From Cupriavidus sp. IDO (GTDB lineage: Bacteria > Pseudomonadota > Gammaproteobacteria > Burkholderiales > Burkholderiaceae): a stretch of 64,000 nucleotides of DNA. The first letter of the stretch is position 1. Each line of letters starts with the position of its first letter. The position numbers and the translations under genes are program-made. The notes beneath the pieces are model-generated. The model saw only the letters and a program-made list of their open reading frames with translations, was not told where the DNA came from and ran no database searches. Positions 63,153 through 64,000 of the stretch are shown one piece after another. The DNA lies in assembly GCF_000812465.1 (NCBI RefSeq), contig NZ_JWMA01000006.1:124001-188000 (forward strand). Reading direction: 5' to 3'.

Positions 63153-64000
63153 TCAATCCAGATGCCGCACGCGATCGATGGCCTGCTCGATGCGTTCCAC
63201 CGCGATCACTTCCAGCCCGTCGATCTTCTGCTTGGGCGCGTTGGCCTTGGGGATCACGGCGATGGTGAAGCCCAGCTTGGCCGCCTCTTTCAGCCGGTCC
63301 TGCCCGCGCGGGCTGGGGCGGATCTCGCCGGCCAGGCCCACTTCGCCGAACACCACCAGGCCGCGCGGCAAGGGCTTGTTGCGCATGGACGAATGGATCG
63401 ACAGCAGCACGGCCAGGTCGGCCGCGGGCTCGGTAATCTTGACGCCACCCACCGCATTCAGGAACACATCCTGGTCGAAGCAGGCGATGCCGGCATGCCG
63501 GTGCAGCACGGCCAGCAGCAGCGCCAGCCGGTTCTGCTCCAGCCCCACCGCCAGCCGGCGCGGATTCGGCACGTGCGCCGTATCGACCAGCGCCTGGACT
63601 TCCACCAGCAGCGGGCGGGTGCCCTCCTGCGTCACCAGCACGCAGGAGCCGGGCACGGTTTCCTCGTGCTGCGACAGGAACAGTGCCGACGGGTTGCTGA
63701 TGCCGCGCAGGCCGCGCTCCGTCATGGCGAACACGCCCAGTTCATTCACCGCGCCGAAACGGTTCTTGAAGGCGCGGATCAGGCGGTGCGAGGAATGTGT
63801 GTCCCCCTCGAAGTACAGCACCGTATCGACGATGTGCTCCAGCACGCGCGGCCCGGCCAGGCTGCCTTCCTTGGTCACATGGCCGACCAGGATGATGGTG
63901 ATGCCGCTGCTCTTGGCGATACGCGTCAGCTGCGCCGCGCACTCGCGCACCTGCGCCACCGAGCCGGGCGCCGAGGTCAGCGCCTCGGAGTACAGGGTCT
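63153..64000 (-). CDS. radA: DNA repair protein RadA, 5' end missing
   Basis: RecA-like branch-migration helicase involved in recombination. The reading frame is open to the end of the window, so about 282 C-terminal residues of a usual total near 455 are present; the zinc finger and Walker A lie outside. Visible features are VGHVTKEGSLAGPRVLEHIVDTVLYFEG, the diagnostic KNRFG motif (IRAFKNRFGAVNELGVF) and the Lon-like C-terminal domain (NAVGGVKITEPAADLAVLLSIHSS), ending FGEVGLAGEIRP...DRVRHLD. Confidence 0.96.
   Translation of the reverse strand, partial: TLYSEALTSAPGSVAQVRECAAQLTRIAKSSGITIILVGHVTKEGSLAGPRVLEHIVDTVLYFEGDTHSSHRLIRAFKNRFGAVNELGVFAMTERGLRGISNPSALFLSQHEETVPGSCVLVTQEGTRPLLVEVQALVDTAHVPNPRRLAVGLEQNRLALLLAVLHRHAGIACFDQDVFLNAVGGVKITEPAADLAVLLSIHSSMRNKPLPRGLVVFGEVGLAGEIRPSPRGQDRLKEAAKLGFTIAVIPKANAPKQKIDGLEVIAVERIEQAIDRVRHLD

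Overview
The window is chromosomal DNA of a high-GC betaproteobacterium in the Burkholderiales. The closest match I recognise by protein sequence and gene order is Cupriavidus/Ralstonia; this comes from memory of gene order, not from a search. Both ends cut genes: ppsR lacks its 5' end at base 1 and radA lacks its 5' end at base 64000. There is no rRNA, CRISPR array, prophage or intact insertion sequence. I see one complete tRNA gene and one 28-nt tRNA 3'-end remnant.

Bases 1-17,300: after ppsR comes a long minus-strand block in the classic proteobacterial order rpsB-tsf-pyrH-frr-uppS-cdsA-dxr-rseP-bamA-skp-lpxD-fabZ-lpxA-lpxB-rnhB, ending with a SPOUT RNA methyltransferase gene. It links translation (S2, EF-Ts, RRF), isoprenoid and phospholipid precursors, outer-membrane protein assembly and lipid A synthesis. 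A good sigma-70 promoter lies upstream of rpsB. Strong hairpins between rpsB/tsf and tsf/pyrH suggest that the first genes are expressed at different levels.

Bases 17,300-38,750: map-glnD-rluB run on the plus strand. The RluB homologue carries a remarkable arginine/aspartate decapeptide-repeat tract. The minus-strand set smc-zipA-ligA-def follows, then a di-iron ferritin-like gene, a ketopantoate-reductase-type gene and an EamA transporter gene. The lysine/peptidoglycan group dapC-dapD-(small membrane protein)-(Spx-like)-dapE-prmB then runs on the plus strand.

Bases 38,750-48,230: accessory metabolism. This part has an MFS permease, a Bug-type periplasmic binding protein beside an acyl-CoA synthetase, tRNA-Val(GAC) with its own promoter, a periplasmic cupin, and a LysR regulator divergent from a Bug / quinone-oxidoreductase / CaiB-type CoA-transferase operon.

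Bases 48,230-59,700: a minus-strand peptide-scavenging cluster. An RpiR-family regulator precedes an isoaspartyl peptidase and a complete GsiABCD/Dpp-type ABC importer. These are followed by a P1-family (DmpA-like) peptidase, an M55 (DppA-like) D-aminopeptidase, an unrecognised 253-residue protein and an M14-like DUF2817 protein. The core resembles the iaaA-gsiABCD operon of E. coli, here with extra peptidases and a local regulator.

Bases 59,700-64,000: yheS (ABC-F ATPase), followed directly by the tRNA 3'-end remnant and a bidirectional terminator, then dsbB, a GNAT acetyltransferase and radA.
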